A DNA stretch of 64,000 nt, from the NCBI GenBank assembly GCA_015143295.1, contig CM026554.1, positions 51,706,627-51,770,626 of the forward strand, given 5' to 3'. The notes beneath the pieces are model-generated. The model ran no database searches. It saw nothing but the letters and a program-made list of their open reading frames with translations, and was not told where the DNA came from. This stretch comes from Tetracentron sinense. Taxonomy: Eukaryota; Streptophyta; Magnoliopsida; Trochodendrales; Trochodendraceae. The translations under genes and the position numbers were made by a program. Positions 33,684-45,448 of the stretch are shown one piece after another (within the stretch, counting starts at the first letter, position 1; the number at the start of each line of letters is the position of its first letter).

Positions 33684-34599
33684 TGTGATGGAATTTCATG
33701 GATGGTCCACGTGTCACTTACACTTTGAACTCAGGTTGAAGGTAAGTTCACTGCTCGTCTTTGTTGATGCGGGTGGGAGTTCCTCATGTCAAAGACTTCC
33801 GACGATCAAGTTAGTATACTATATGAAGAAGATGAGGTGCAAAAAACAAACTTTGAGAGAGAAAATGTGTCAAGGACTTTGAACTTTCAAGTGTGGTTTT
33901 CTCAGTGATGAGGGGTTCTAATAGTCGAGATTCAGTAGTCTTTACCTTATAGGAGGTCTTGGGTATTTATAGGCTTGAGTTCGGATACCCCTTCATGCCC
34001 ATCTATGCTCATAAATGACCATACAACTTGTTTTATGATCATTACCAAATATATCAGATAGATCTTCATGCATACATGTCACACGTGTGAGCCTACTATT
34101 TTTAAGGTCAGTCTTGGATCGAAAGCAGGCTGAGATGACCAGCATTAAATGTTATGATAGTGTTTTTGACCCAACATCAGAGTAAATAGATCGTTTCTTG
34201 ATTATTTCATCCTACAAGGCGATTCCGTCCTCCATGTGAATATGAGTTCGTCCTTATCATTAGCACGATACCTGAAACCGTCCTAATAAAGACGACATCT
34301 GAAACCATCCTCATGACAACGATATCTGAAATCGCCTTGGGGAGCACGGACTTATACCATAAACGGAGTACGGAAATCTCATTCGTCCTTTACGATGACG
34401 AGGATTCTACTAGCCCTTGCAACACTTGCTCATTTACGAATTTTATCTATTACACTAACCTTGAGTATGTTTAAGCCAAGATCAAACTTGGCCATGCTCA
34501 CTTCGAATGCGAAGATCACCTATTTTGTTTTTCTAGCAAATGCTATCAATGGGCATGACAACAGATTCTATAAGAGCAGCAGTGATTAGTGATTAGGGG
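33684..34599. other. Unclassified repeat, possibly an inverted LTR fragment
   Basis: A run of similar short phrases (ACCTGAAACCGTCCT, then ATCTGAAACCATCCTCATG and ATCTGAAATCGCC, about 34270-34340) suggests decayed tandem units. The texture recalls an LTR in reverse orientation. No gene or clear ends. Confidence 0.35.
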
Positions 34600-35060
34600 A
34601 CCCATGGGTCCTATATAGACAACCAACGTGTCCAGTATCCCTTTTAATATCTCTTTAACAATAATTAATCTTAACTAAATTATGGTTAATATTTTTGTTT
34701 CCCCCCCTAAATACCTAGGCTAGATTGCTTAATCAAAGGGGTGAGTGAATCTTAACCACAATTAAGGAATGTTTAAAGGAGGACATGGACCAATAAGGAT
34801 CGGCATTCCGCTATGCGGTCCGTTAAGTATTTTCCATTCTATAATCACTGATCCTACACCTTTCGCAGATAAAAACTGGTTGAGCAGTGATGAGCAGTCC
34901 TTTACAAAAGTCACCGCCGTGTGAGTCTTTTTTGAATCAAAGTTGGATTATATAACCCTAAGGGTGAGTAAATCTTAATCACAGTTGATGAGTGTTAAAA
35001 AGTGGAGCGTGGACCAATGAGGACTAGCCATTCCGTTACATAAATGCAACCCCAGGTAAG
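34600..35060. mobile_element. Degenerate copies of the G-box MITE family
   Basis: GTGAGTGAATCTTAACCACAATTAAGG near 34741 and GGTGAGTAAATCTTAATCACAG near 34960 belong to the arms described at 12501 and 32211. The left arm with CCAACGTGTCC lies at 34621. The copies are incomplete. Confidence 0.55.
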
Positions 35061-36152
35061 CTAAGCATTTTCCAAACTGGTTATAACTTTTACGCATCTA
35101 CCATCTACCATCTACTCATTCACGTAGATCAAAAAGATTCCAAGAGCTAAGAGACCCACCTGAGTAATTTTCAACTTTCCACTTGTCTTTAACTTTCCCC
35201 ATAGGGAGTGTGACTGAAGCCCTGGCTGGAGCTTTAAATCTGGGAAGCGTAATTGAATGCTCCATTTAAAGATCAAAAAGGCATGGTAGAAGGAAAACAG
35301 CTCTCAGAAGAGGAAGCCATGGTTTACATCCTGGTTGCTTCTGCTAGAAATCCGTCATAGTTCTGAAGACATATTTATAATTAGTAACAGAGAACCTATG
35401 ATGTGATTAATTCATCAACAGGAAACTAGCAGATTAATGTGTTGTGTATGATTTTTCTTTTGGGGAAAGTCAGAGGAACGAATGATTTTGTTGCTTTTGT
35501 AATAGATTAGCAGTTAAAAGTTATAACATGGGTTGCACATTGGAATTTATCTGTAGGACCACTGTAGTTTTCTGTCATGTCTATCTTATATTACTGTGGC
35601 ACTTACAAAGCCTGAGATACAATTACAAAGACAAGCTTTAATACCAATTCATTATCTTGAAACAGTTTCAATTTTGGTGCATCTTGAACTCATTTTCAAT
35701 CTGAAGCCATCATAGAAAAAAATTATTAAAATCTCAGTTATTCATGTCAATCAAAATTTGTAAAGAATATCCAAGTAATTGGAATAGGGTTTGCTAATTG
35801 AATCCTCTCAACAATACACAATAAACTGTTCCCTTTCTTTTCATTTTCATCTGGGTGTAAAATATAGACTCAGAACTCAGCAAACACAAGTAGCAAAAAC
35901 CCGAGCCTGCTTTGCTACAAGAAAACCCATTCAAGGACCTGATACGTGAGGAACCCAATCATATTGGTAGATTCTGCTCTCGAGTTGATTAGAACAGAGT
36001 TATCCCTGTATCACCTTTTTAATTTGTCTCGTGATTTAGCTTCTTACCAACAAAAGCTCCCCAGCAACAATAAGTGCAAACTTTTAACCAATTTCTGGAA
36101 GGCAATTGACAATGATCCTAACAAAATTTCTAGATTTCAAGCAATCAAATCC
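35061..36152. other. Spacer downstream of the J-protein gene
   Basis: Includes the J-protein gene's 3' flank. The small frames, such as 35946-36224, overlap the gene's last exon in antisense. I see nothing else here. Confidence 0.5.
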
Positions 36153-38996
36153 TTATCTAGATTTCAGTGTAGCGTGACCTGTGTCACCCAAATGCTTATG
36201 CAGTTTAGTCCTGCAACATCGTAAGGGTACAAATTCAGGCACTTAAAACATAAGTGAGCAACAAATGAGAACAAATACAGCAACACAGTTGCTGAGAACT
36301 GAACGGAAAAATAAAACAAATGAAAAAGAAAAGGAAAGGAAAGGGGCAAAATGGAGAACACAATCCAAGTACCTTGATTCGAAGTTCTCCCCGCAAGTCT
36401 CACATGAAAGGCCAGAGGTCTTTGATGCTGCCTGATTTGGAAGAGATTATAGAGTTAGTCTAGTAAGAGTGACAAGTATAGTTTTCCATATAAGCAATAA
36501 AATGTATCCAATAGTGTAAACTCAAATACTAAGGGAGCATCAAAATCCAAAAATTCTAGTAAGAGATGTCTCTATGTTACTATGTTAGTACTTGAACAAC
36601 ATTAAAGGACTAAATACTTCCATGACAGCACTCTGCATAGTAATCCTAAAAATGAAACTTACCAAGCTTCAAGACTAAATTTGACATTATGCCCTTCAGA
36701 AATTAACAGAAAAATTTGACTCTAAGGGGTAGAAGTTGGGGACAAATATAACGAATATTTATTTTAGATAGAAGACCAAACTTCAGCAACAACCTTGCAG
36801 AGAATTAGCAATAGGAAGTAAACTAACATTATAAATGAAGTATTGAGTATGTTTATAACATGATATTCCAAACTGCTATAGTGAAGTTCTCAGGAAACCA
36901 ATTAGTGATTGGAAACATATTCTTTCTAGATTGGTACATAATGGACACATTGTCCTGGAAGTACTAGTACCTATACTAGTCAGACAGAAGTGCTCCATAT
37001 AAAATGGCATTTCGGGGTAATGGGATCCTAAGTTGAATGGAAACCAAGAAAAAATGCTCTACCCTTGCTTTGCTTGCAATAGTTGGCAACAAAAATGGGA
37101 ACCCTTCTAGGATCTTCTAAAGTTTCAATCTAACCAACTTCCCTCACCTAAACAGTATAGGGCTATAAATATCTGACAAAATAGTCCAAAGTTCATTGTA
37201 TTGTGATATCTGATTCGTAAATAATAAAAAAGAACAAGCAGAGGAGCTAACTTATGAAGTGTTCTTACCTTCTGTTTCTTTCCTTTGGACGAGTTCTTCA
37301 ATTTGGCGTTTGTATCTCTCTTTACAGTACCTTTCCTATCAACAGGTTGGTTTAAGATCTTATGATTTTTGTCCAACAGATGATCCCCTCGACCATTAGT
37401 GCTAGTTTCCTCACAAAACAGGGAAGAAGACTCCTGCATATGTGAAATATCATCATGTCCATTATCTTCCTCTGTCTGAATCTTGCTGCCATTAGATTTC
37501 AAAATTACTTCCTCGGTGATTTCACTGATCTCAGCACTCACAGCTTCTTCATTTGATTTTTTCCCACCCTTGTTCTTTGCTGCCCGATTCCTGCGAGTAT
37601 TTTTCCGGTTATCATATTCCACAAAGTCCACCTCTTCACTATCAATGCTGACATGAGGTTTGCTAGAAGAAGACTTAGGTTGATGCACTGAGGCAGCAGA
37701 CTTTCTGCTCTTGTGCCCCGACACCATCGCCTCAAGAATGCTCGTTTCCTCATCATAGCCAAATGACTCACTGACCCCTTTCAGATCATTAACATCAGAA
37801 ACATCAGTTTCTTCTTCATCACTAGATGGATTTTTGATTTCACTCTGTTCTTCTTGGAAGCCAAACTGATCTTTGAATTGCTCATGCAACTCATCTACAC
37901 CATCCTGCACCGGCACTGAAGGATGAAGATCTGCACGAGTTTCATCCACATCACTAGCCGACAATTCCTCCTGCTTCCCATCTTGTTCTTCGCTGTCAAA
38001 CGAATATCTCAGCTCTGCAACCTTTTCACGGTGCTTCTTCGATTGCTCATGATTCTTCCATTGCTTATCAGACTTAAATTTCTTACTACAAACAACACAG
38101 TACAACTCATTACTATCGATCTTCTTATCATCATGTATTTCCTCAAACTCATTCTCCATTTCATCCTCGATTTTCGCCCAATCGGGCTCCTCATACATCC
38201 TCGCTTTCTCCAATTTTGCTCTCTCAGTTTCTTTCTTTCGAATCCTCTCCTCCTCCTTCTTCTTCTCTTGCGCCAAATTCCTTTTCAGTTGCATCTCAAT
38301 AACCCGTTTATCCCTCTTCTTCACATACTCCGCCAATCCCCGAACAGTCTCGTTGTAATCCTTCCTCGCCTTCTTCCTCAATTTCTTGTTCTCCTCCTCC
38401 ATGAGCCTCCGTGACTTCCGATTTGGCCCAGCCAACACATCATATTCATCAACCCAGCAAAAATCCAACACAGTGCCAAACCCTACCCAGTAATTATAAA
38501 AAGCCGAAACCTGTTCATACGGACTCTCCAAATTGCCCATCAAAGGAGCATCCTTAACCAACCCTAACCCTAACCCTAGCTTCTTGGCGAACGACACTTC
38601 TTGGGCATAAATTTTGCCGAATAAATCACTATAAACCTTGAAAAATCCCTTTCCGGTATCCCCAAAACCAGAAAAGACTGAATTTGAGAAGAACGCGAAT
38701 AGATTAGGGATCAAAGAGAAACCTGAGGACGACCCAGATGATTTTGCATCCGAAAAGAGGATTTGGGATCGATGAGAGTCGTACCAGGATCGTTCACGCG
38801 TATCGGAGAGAACTTCGTAGGCATTGACGAGCTCTTGAAATGCGGCGGTAGCTTCTTCTTCGGGAATTCCGGTCTGGATGAGCTTGTCAGGGTGGCGTTG
38901 AAGAGCTAATTTCCTGTAGGCAGATCGAATTTCTTCAGGAGAACAGTCTCTGCTCAACCCTAGAATTTCATAGAGGCATCTCTTCTCGGACGCCAT
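36153..38996 (-). CDS. DNAJC21/JJJ1-type J-domain zinc-finger protein
   Basis: Three exons on the minus strand, 38996-37269, 36431-36373 and 36210-36153, join in phase to 614 residues. The first 66 or so residues are a J domain with YEILGLSRDCSPEEIRSAYR and the Hsp70-activating HPD. Then come a middle region, a long charged coiled segment (about residues 200-270), a U1-like C2H2 finger (CVVCSKKFKSDKQWKNHEQS, then KKH), an acidic tail and basic KGKKQK. The two small exons supply a second finger: SCETCGENFESR joined to TKLHKHLGDTGH, ending in LKSR. This layout is that of yeast Jjj1 and human DNAJC21, cytosolic co-chaperones that help strip export factors from pre-60S ribosomes. Splice sites are GT-AG. 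The frame is intact. If intron 1 were retained, the protein would stop after LGEGSWLD at 37125 and lack the second finger. Confidence 0.95.
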
Positions 38997-39001
38997 TCGA
39001 A

Positions 39002-39009
39002 TTAGGGTT
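39002..39009 (-). promoter_or_regulatory. Telo-box (AACCCTAA) in the J-protein 5' leader
   Basis: AACCCTAA stands five bases before the ATG, downstream of a (GAAA)n leader. Telo-boxes are common in promoters and leaders of plant ribosome-biogenesis genes, which fits a pre-60S factor. The regulatory role here is inference. Confidence 0.5.
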
Positions 39010-39302
39010 CCTTTCTTTCTTTCTTTCTCTTCTGCAGCCTCAGCTTTCTCAGCTGGGTTCGTTTATTTAGGGCTTCTTCGAATACGGTGTGTCTGGATAG
39101 GGTCGGGTTGACGGTTTGGCCATGTTTTGGCCGAATAAGAACACCGAACCCGGCCTGTTTATAAACGGGTTGCAAATCAGGACCCTCAACCCACCCACCT
39201 AACCCATTTAAAATAATCATTCGAACAAATAAGAGTCCGTCCATTCTAACCATTTAGTTCAAATATTTAAGGACTAAGATTAGATTTGATGTAACTTTAG
39301 AA

Positions 39303-39697
39303 TAGGGGTGTATTCGAGTCGGGCTTAGCCTTGCTCGGCTCTGTTTGATGTTTTTTCAATTATGCTTGAGCTCGGCTCAATTTTCTCATCTATGCTTGAG
39401 CTTGGATTGAATTATTAAAAAATAACTTTTAAATAAAAATATTAATATTTTTATTAAATATATATAATTATTATATTATATATATATATATATATAATAT
39501 TTTATATTTCTATATAATATTCAACCCGAGCCTCAATGGGACCGAGCCAAACCAAACAGGGCTTGGCTTGAATACATTTTCAAACTCAAAAAATAGCTCG
39601 GCTCCACTCGATTGAGCCTCTTTTTCGAGCTCAAGCCGGCCTTGATCGGGCCGAGCCTAGCCGAACTTCGAGTTATCCCGGTTTGGATACACCCCTA
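39303..39697. mobile_element. hAT-type MITE with perfect 8-bp TSD
   Basis: The left end is TAGGGGTGTATTCGAG and the complemented right end TAGGGGTGTATCCAAA. The 8-bp flanks CTTTAGAA (39295-39302 and 39698-39705) are identical. The arms are made of GCTCGGCT/AGCCGAGC-type words around an AT-rich centre. It sits about 300 bases upstream of the J-protein start codon. Confidence 0.93.
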
Positions 39698-39705
39698 CTT
39701 TAGAA

Positions 39706-41495
39706 TATGATAAAATATGCCTCGTTTGATTGCATTTTTATTTTCTATTTTTTGTTTTTAAAATCAAATTTTTTTTTAAAATGTGTAACCTTCAATTCAA
39801 AGTTTGCACTTATTTTCTGTCTTTGTTTTTAAAAATTAAGTTTTTTTACATAACATTTATTCCATTTTTTTTTTAACTAATAATAATTTTTTTGAAAATC
39901 AAGATAACAGAAAATTTTGGTTATCTCTAATTTTTTTAAATGGAAAATAAAAGTAGAAAATACTGAGTGCTCTGCACCACAACCCACTACCACTCATCAT
40001 TACCAGCATCCACAATCCACCACCACCCCTATGGATTGAAATAGTTTACCTAAATTATTATGCTCACATATTTATCAAGAATTAGCATAGGGATACTCTC
40101 AAATATGCTCCTAAATCCTAATGGTTTATCTTAATTTTCAAACGGTTAGGATTAGAACTGATGTGACATTAGAAAAGGTAAAATATCATCAACTCAAATT
40201 CTGTCCCTAAATGGTTAGTTATAAACAATTGGAATTATGGTATATATTTGGGAGTACCCATAGACCACTCATTTATCAAATATGTTTTTATTAAATAAAA
40301 TAAAAAAAGTAGCAGTTAGTAATGTGAAACTTGTTTCCTACTTAAAAAAAAATGGAAATAGAAAGTTGTTTCCAATTTTTAAAAATAGAAAATAAAAACA
40401 AAATAACAAAAGTGTATCCAAATGGTTCCTAAGTGAAGTCAAAACTAAACTTGGCCTTTAATAAAATAAAAAATGTAAAGTTGATATTTAATTATTTGAA
40501 TTAAATGGTTGCGATTCGATAGTATAATTGAGAGTATATATCCATTGATTGATTCTTTAAATAAAGAATAATGAGTCGGCTTATGGGTACTCCCAAATCC
40601 CAACCCCTTAATTCAAATAGTTAAGTGTCAAAATTTGAGTCATGTGAATTTAGAGAATGAGAAAACAAATAAAGTCAAATATAATCTTGACCCTTAAATT
40701 AAAGGGTTATGATTCGAGAGTATTAAATAATATACATTACATTTTATTCTTAAGTATAAAAGATAGAGTCAGTACCTCCCAAAAGATAGAGTCAGTACCT
40801 CTACCTCCCAGTTATACTCTCAAATCCTAGTCTTTTAATTCAAATAATTAAATATCAAGATTAGAATTGATGTGACTTTAGAAAATGACAAAATGAGTCA
40901 AGTCAAATCTAATCTTGACCTTAATTATTTAAATTAAAAGATTAGGATTTGGGAGTATATGTGGGAGTATCCATAGATTGATTTTAAAAGATTATGAAAG
41001 TAGATGATCCTATGTTGAGTTTGCTTTAGGGCTAATGGGTACATTGTAGGGTTGGATTCAAGTTTGCCTTTCAATCTGTTTACAAACAGGTTTAGGCTTG
41101 GGTTGAATTGTATCAACAGTCAATACTCAAGTCAATCCAACCCAACTCACTGAAACCCACCATACTCAAAACTCTTCAATGTAAAAGAGGACTTGTATCT
41201 CATACAAAACTAAAAAAGACTACCTTAATGTGATTTAATATAAAAAGATTCGCTTCCTCACATTTCTACCGATGAACAAGTCGTTGACCGCACAACGGCT
41301 AGCGATATCTAGCCTTGTGATTACTTAAGGCTTTTCTCTCTCACCTTCAGCCATGCCCTTTTGGTGATATGAATTGGATTATGTCTTTTGATGGTCCATA
41401 TGTGTTTTGTTGGTATGTGTGTGAGTAGGTTTTGATAGTTGAAATATCCTTTTTGAAATTACAAATTACCTTCCAATTAGTTGCATACTTCAGAC
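39706..41495. repeat. AT-rich spacer with dispersed TACTCCC repeats and a possible foldback
   Basis: TTGATTGCATTTTTATTTTCTA near 39727 faces AGAAAATAAAAACAAAAT near 40386, suggesting an old foldback of about 700 bases. From 40090 to 40980 several copies of the repeat seen at 6587 occur in both orientations (TACTCCCAAATCC at 40589; GATTTGGGAGTAT at 40946). No gene. Confidence 0.45.
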
Positions 41496-42139
41496 CAGGG
41501 TTCTCAAGTTCGTTATCTATTATAGCGAACTGCGAACCAAAGCGAACGTGAACCACTTCATGGTTTGGTTCGGCTTGGTACGTAAAATTGAGCAAACCAT
41601 ACAATTCTTTCAAGCAGTCATGGTTCGCAAAAAAATTTATTCGAGTTGGCTGATATTTTTTTTTAATTCCACGAATTTATACTTTGGGTTCGAAGAAATT
41701 TTTTAATTTTAGATTCCTGAACTCATAGGAATACATATTTTTGGGCTTTCAAAATTATTATTTATAATACATTTATTTGCACACTTAATATGAGTGCTAG
41801 CCCTACTCTCAGGTATTTCTTACTCTCAAGCTAAACCAATCACCTTTCCAAATTATCTGTTAAGGCATTGCAATCACTGAAAAAGTGTGTACTTTAACAG
41901 AGAATTTGGACAGGGAGTTGGTTCAACTTGAGAGTAGGAAAGACTCGAGAGTAAGGCTAGCATTCCTCTAATATATATTTATTTTAAATGCTTAAGTAAG
42001 TGAACCAAGCTAGCGAACCAAATTAATTAAGAACCTAAGTGAACCAAAAAACGAATTATCTCATCCTATTCCTAGCGAAACAGGTTCATGCCGAACCGCA
42101 AACCCAAATTGGAATAGAGCGAACCAATGAGTAACATTG
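41496..42139. mobile_element. hAT-like foldback element with GTTCG-rich arms
   Basis: The left end is CAGGGTTCTCAAGTTCG and the complemented right end CAATGTTACTCATTGGTTCG. The arms contain many GCGAACC/GGTTCGC words. It is the same family as the larger element split by the copia insertion at 43319/55120. The 8-bp flanks do not match here, so the insertion has decayed or the ends are slightly off. Confidence 0.7.
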
Positions 42140-42212
42140 TTTGTGATAGTCCCATAAAGTTGTAGTCAAATGACTCAAGACTATCTACAAAAGCAAGTCC
42201 AAGAATTAAACA

Positions 42213-42527
42213 CCCGGTCCGTTTTTTTTGCTGAGACTTATAAATCTTGACACTTTACACTTTGTCATAGTAGTTGGTAGGAAATTTGGGTCACTTTGTC
42301 AAGGTTTTTAACAAGATTAATTATTACCATCATGAGATTTCAGGTCTTACCATTTTTCATGAGAATTGAAATCATCATTTTGCTGCATTTAAAGTCTTAC
42401 GGGAATTGCAACCCGATAGAAGTGAAGCTTCAATACATCAAGTTCTGAAAAAAAAAATGCACATTGTCCATTGACAAAACTTACAAAGTGCCGGATTTTA
42501 AAAGTCTCGGCAAAAGAACGGACCCTT
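42213..42527. mobile_element. MITE, GGTCCGTTCTTTTG family, copy 1
   Basis: The left end GGTCCGTTTTTTTTGCTGAG pairs with the complement of the right end (CTCGGCAAAAGAACGGACCC). The interior (AATTTGGGTCACTTTGTC, GACTTTAAATG-type words) matches copy 2 at 60562. About 315 bp, non-coding. Confidence 0.88.
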
Positions 42528-43318
42528 ACAACAGATCTGGATTCGGGGGCTCATCCAATCCAAGAGGTAGCCTATACTATTAAAGTCTAGACTGATGAAC
42601 ATGTGCTCACTTCGTTACAAAAAATACACAAAATGATTTCATGACCAAACAAAGACCAGAAACTGAACTTGCAGAACCAGATTGTTAGATGATATCGATT
42701 TCTAGAAAGCAACTTCCGAATAAGTGTGAATCAATCATTTTAAGACCACTGGACCTAACACCACAGAAATTCACAAAATTTTATCAATGCTTAACCTCTA
42801 TATTTGCTAAGTTCCCCATGTGCTTTACACCCAGAAGTCTATCCCCCATGTAAATCTGGGGATCTTAGTCTCAAAGCTATGAATTTTATAAGAAGAAGGT
42901 GCATGATTTAATTGTTTGTGTAATTTAGATTATTTAAGAGATCATCTCAAGTAGCAACTGGCGATGAGATTGTTAGCTTTTCAGTTTTGATTAGCGTGTC
43001 CATGCCTTTAAAAAAGATGCACAATGTACAGAACATTTGTTGTGGACACTTGGCACTAGTTGGTGAGACTCTCGTCAATTGCTTCCAAAGAAGATCCCAA
43101 GTCTTAAGATTATAAGGAGATGTAGTTGGAGTGGATGGCTTCACTTATTTGATATCTTTTTGTATAGAGCATGAAAAGTCCACACGTCTCTCCAAATGAA
43201 ACAAAATTGTATTTTGTCTCAAGACAATGCATATGAAAAGGAATATGTATAAGGAAAATGCTTAGAGAAGGAGATATTACAATGGAAAAGGAGAGGGTTA
43301 AGAGAGAGAAGTTTTAAT
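42528..43318. other. Spacer without recognised features
   Basis: AT-rich sequence between two elements; no exon, repeat or RNA gene that I can support. Confidence 0.5.
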
Positions 43319-43331
43319 CAATGTTACCTGG

Positions 43332-44338
43332 TGTTGGGAAAAATTCTGTTTTGGAAAAACTGGGTGTTTTGGAAAAACAGTATTTTCCTAAAACTTTGAC
43401 CCAAATTATAAGTGGGACCCACAAAGGTTTTGAGGCGGGTCCAAGTGGATCCGTGTTCTCCTCCATGAGGAGATTAACGTAGTATATTTACTTGTCCAAA
43501 ACAGTGAAGTGGTGAATGAGAAATTCATCTCAAAGTGAGCCACTTGAACATGTGTTGTAAGTTGAAGAATGATAGAAAATAATAGTCCCACATTGGAAAA
43601 CTATTGAAATCATAGTGTGGTTTATATACTTTTACCTTGGAGTCAAGGGTGGGCCCTTGGGGCACCCAAATTTTGCGAAGGAGTGAGCACATGCTCCAAG
43701 GTGGAACCAACCTCACACAAGTGCGCGCCGCCGCCCCCGGCCTGTGCCCGTGTCCGAGTCTAGTCCGGCCCGGCTGGCTTGGTGGGCCTTCAAGCCTGGC
43801 CCCTATATTTATTTTTGCTAGGCTGGGCCAAAGCCCATTCAACTTAAACATAACCCAATAGTTTAACTCTCCAACAGTCATGTCTATTGGATTTAAACTG
43901 AAACCCCAATAGTTATGATCTTTCTGAACAGTCTCCTTATTCTTTTATTTATAACATTTCTTCATGCATTCTGGGGTATGAAAAAATTTGAATTCTTCTG
44001 CTCCCTACTTTCCTATTTCTCATGCATCCAAGTTGGTCTGCATTCAAGAGAGAGTACATATCATTACTGGTTCGCTGTGTTTTGGTGTTTCTAGTGATAG
44101 TACCCAGAACGTGACTGTTGTATCTTGGGAGACAAGTTGCTGAAGGCCGTGACCACCTGTGCGGGGCAATATTGTCTTAAGGACATTGAATCCAATTCAA
44201 GCCTCAGTCAGTAAAGTGCACTGTCCTCTAATGTTATGTTCTACTGTCATTGTTTATATTCTGTAATTGTGTTTATCATTCAATGATTTGTTTGTATGTA
44301 CTTATTATAACATACAATAACTTACAATATATACAACA
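43332..44338 (+). repeat. 5' LTR of the copia element (1,007 bp)
   Basis: It starts TGTTGGGAAAAATTCTG and ends TATACAACA. A TATA-like TTATATACTTTTACC near 43620 could be the promoter. GC-rich patch with GCGCGCCGCCGCCCCCGG near 43720. Confidence 0.95.
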
Positions 44339-44399
44339 AACTTAAGACAATATTTTGCATTGTGTATGTTATAATTAAATCTTGCGAAATTATAGATTC

Positions 44400-45420
44400 T
44401 GGAATTGAATTACACTCCCTGTGTTGTTTAATTCTTGCAATACTGAATGTTCAAAATCTGGATTTTAAAATATGTAATCTGCAATTTACTAAATCTGAAA
44501 TCTGTAAATCAATTTCTGTACTTTAAATCCTGCACACTGAAATTTGAAATTTCAGATTTGTAATACAAAAATTCTGGACTTCAATTATGCTTCGTCATTT
44601 CTGCAAATCTGAAAATTCTGGTTTTTAAATTCTGTAATTTCATTTTCGAACTCTGCAATTCAAATTTGAAATTCTGCATTGCATTGTTCGTTTACTGCAA
44701 TTTGCACATTCTGCATTTAAACTTTGCATACTGTTATTCTGAATCTGAAACTTAAAATTCTAGTTTAAGAACACTGCTATTCAGATTCTGAACTTTTAAA
44801 TTATTGCAATTTCAATTTAGAATCCGCAACTTGCAAATTTAAAATTCTGAAAATTGGATACTGAACTTTGAATTCTAAAATCTGCAATTTCAATTCCTGA
44901 AATTTAAATTATGTGAACAGAACTCTACATGTTGAAATTTAAACAATGTAATGTTAAAATCCTGAATGCTCAAATTCTGAAATCTGCACTTTAGAATTCA
45001 AATTCTGCATACTTTAATTTCTGCATTCTGCACACCTTAAATTCTGAAATTTAAAATTCTACACCTTTGAATACTACATACTGAAATTCTGCAAATTTAT
45101 ATTCTGAAATTTTGATTTAGAAATCTGTATTTCCAATTCTGGATTTCTCAAATCTGCATGTTCAAAAATTTGCATACTGAATTGAATCTCTGTTATCTGC
45201 ATTTTTGAAATCTGAAATTGAAATATTCAATTATAAATTCTGCATTTCTAGTTCTGGAAATTTGCACTTTTATAATTTCTGAATCTAGATTCTGCATTTC
45301 AATTCAAAAATCTGCATCTCTAAATTCTGCAAATATGAAATCATCATTGTATTATACTAGTTAGATTACTACAATAGTAATCTTCATTTCTGTGATTAGT
45401 TAAAATTCTGAAACTTACTT
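44400..45420 (+). repeat. Degenerate ATTCTG(C/A)A-rich leader between LTR and gag
   Basis: For about 1 kb the words ATTCTG, TCTGCA, TCTGAAAT and their variants recur every 10-20 bases with no long open frame. It looks like a decayed short-unit tandem array inside the element's untranslated leader. Confidence 0.8.
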
Positions 45421-45448
45421 CATATTATTGTTTACAGTCCAAACATAT

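Noticed and set aside
33592-33882. 96-residue frame rich in KLEL/KHKL words
   Set aside because: Its first third is made of GAGCTCG-type repeat words; the rest shows no domain.
37923-38414. 163-residue Leu/Ile/Phe-rich frame on +
   Set aside because: It is antisense to the Lys/Glu-rich coding exon of the J-protein; its composition is the mirror of charged codons.
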